The position numbers and the translations under genes were made by a program. Of a DNA stretch of 64,000 nt, positions 62,819 through 64,000 are shown one piece after another. The notes under the pieces are model-generated. The model ran no database searches and was not told where the DNA came from. It worked only from the letters and a program-made list of their open reading frames with translations. The DNA comes from Ramlibacter rhizophilus (GTDB lineage: Bacteria; Pseudomonadota; Gammaproteobacteria; Burkholderiales; Burkholderiaceae_C). How positions within the stretch are numbered: the first letter of the stretch is position 1; every line of letters begins with the position of its first letter. The stretch is taken from contig NZ_SMLL01000004.1 in assembly GCF_004681965.1 (NCBI RefSeq), forward strand, positions 310,001 to 374,000, written 5' to 3'.

Positions 62819-63544
62819 TCAGGCTTCCGCGCTCCCATCAGACAGCAGGCCCAGCGCCTTGATGCGGGTGATCGACAGGTAGATATGCCAGCCGAGGGCG
62901 GCAGTGGCGCGCTGCGGGTCGTCGGCCATCACGGCGTCGAAGATCGCTTGGTGTTCCTGGTGCGCCCTCACTGGTGCCGAGGCCGAACGGCTTTCCACCC
63001 CGCGGTGAGTTTGCGGCTGGACCGGCACGGACAGCCGCCGGTAGCGTACCGAGTGCTGGTACAGCATGGCGCGAAAGTGGCGCAGCCAGCGCGAAGGACA
63101 GGCCGAGACCAGCGCCTCGTGGAAGGCCATGTTGCGCATTTCCCAGACCTCGAACGAAGTGCCGGAGCCCAGGCGCGCTGCGGCTTGCGAGAGTTGCTCG
63201 AAGGATTCGGTCACTTGTGCTCGCCAGACCGCCGTTCCGTGCCGCATGCTTTCGCGCAGGGCTTCGCATTCGATCAGCACGCGGGTGCGGGTGATGTCCT
63301 CCAAGTCGGCCAAGGACATCGAAGCCACGTGGAAGCCCCGCCGCCCCTCGCTTTCCACCAGTGCGTCCGACACCAGCAGGGAAAGTGCTTCGCGAAGCGT
63401 TCCGCTGCTGACTTCATACCCGCTCTTGAGGTGCTCGACCCGAAGCTTGGTCCCGGGTGTGAGTCGCCCTCCCATGATGTCGTTGCGCAGCCGCTCGTAG
63501 GTCGTCTCGATCAGCGTGCGCGGGTCTTCACCCGGTGTGTCCAT
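62819..63544 (-). CDS. GntR-family regulator with FCD domain
   Basis: A 241-residue FadR-subfamily regulator. The N-terminal winged helix-turn-helix (LKSGYEVSSGTLREALSLLV) is followed by an all-helical FCD ligand domain with candidate metal histidines in FHEALV, HQEHQAIFDAV and GWHIYLS. It diverges from the SDR starting at 63802, whose upstream gap has repeated sequence elements. It probably controls that gene in response to an organic acid. Confidence 0.88.
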   Translation of the reverse strand: MDTPGEDPRTLIETTYERLRNDIMGGRLTPGTKLRVEHLKSGYEVSSGTLREALSLLVSDALVESEGRRGFHVASMSLADLEDITRTRVLIECEALRESMRHGTAVWRAQVTESFEQLSQAAARLGSGTSFEVWEMRNMAFHEALVSACPSRWLRHFRAMLYQHSVRYRRLSVPVQPQTHRGVESRSASAPVRAHQEHQAIFDAVMADDPQRATAALGWHIYLSITRIKALGLLSDGSAEA

Positions 63545-63639
63545 GTCTCGCTCCTTCGTGGCCAGCCCCGACGAGGCTGGGCAGCGCCTGGCATTTTGAT
63601 CCCCCTTCGCGCCTGCTGCGCGTCCAGGTGGTCCAGACC

Positions 63640-64000
<361 letters not shown>

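Overview
The window looks like the chromosome of a high-GC betaproteobacterium of the order Burkholderiales, most likely a Comamonadaceae member. This rests on the ftsZ end joined to lpxC, the fkpB-ispH pair, several Bug-type periplasmic binding proteins and the overall codon bias. No 16S gene or other definitive marker is present, so the genus is not called.

Region 1 (1-20.2 kb) is mostly housekeeping. It holds ftsZ (3' end), lpxC, ruvC, an alpha/beta hydrolase, a truncated haemoglobin, an Smr protein, an RND efflux operon (adaptor, pump, outer-membrane factor, all overlapping), radC, fkpB-ispH, a DUF2868/DUF3482-like fusion, a CsbD protein, serS, a VOC protein and tRNA-Ser(CGA). A small catabolic insert (LysR, a broken VanA-type oxygenase, a Bug protein, a class II aldolase) sits at 9.7-13.0 kb.

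Region 2 (20.2-about 26.4 kb) is a lower-GC integrated element whose tyrosine integrase abuts the 3' end of tRNA-Ser. It carries two small helix-turn-helix (AlpA-like) proteins, a primase-polymerase-like protein, a zinc-ribbon protein and hypotheticals. It decays into debris with a second, truncated integrase. No duplicated tRNA end was found by eye, so its right edge is unknown.

Region 3 (26.4-64 kb) is a long catabolic region. First comes a gentisate module (IclR, 3-hydroxybenzoate 6-hydroxylase-like enzyme, gentisate dioxygenase, two FAH-family hydrolases) interleaved with a complete class I P450 system (CYP199-like P450, [2Fe-2S] ferredoxin, reductase). Next is an AraC regulator, an HmfE-like crotonase and a five-gene branched-chain-type ABC transporter. 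Then comes what I read as a furan-2-carboxylate / 2,5-furandicarboxylate pathway in the order hmfA-B-C-D-F-G-E. In this reading HmfF with HmfG (prFMN synthase) decarboxylates furandicarboxylate to 2-furoate. HmfD makes furoyl-CoA, HmfABC hydroxylates it, and HmfE releases 2-oxoglutarate. The cluster is followed by a second AraC regulator, a TetR regulator with a fatty acid hydroxylase-family membrane protein, a complete TRAP transporter, an SDR and an aldehyde dehydrogenase. The last two could feed alcohols and aldehydes into the acids. A broken NarL-type regulator, an FCD-type GntR regulator and the start of a cis-dihydrodiol dehydrogenase-like SDR close the window.

The AraC, crotonase and SDR genes occur as related pairs on both sides of the furan cluster, which suggests duplication of a catabolic module. 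All functional calls come from reading the sequence and remembered family features; no database search was run.
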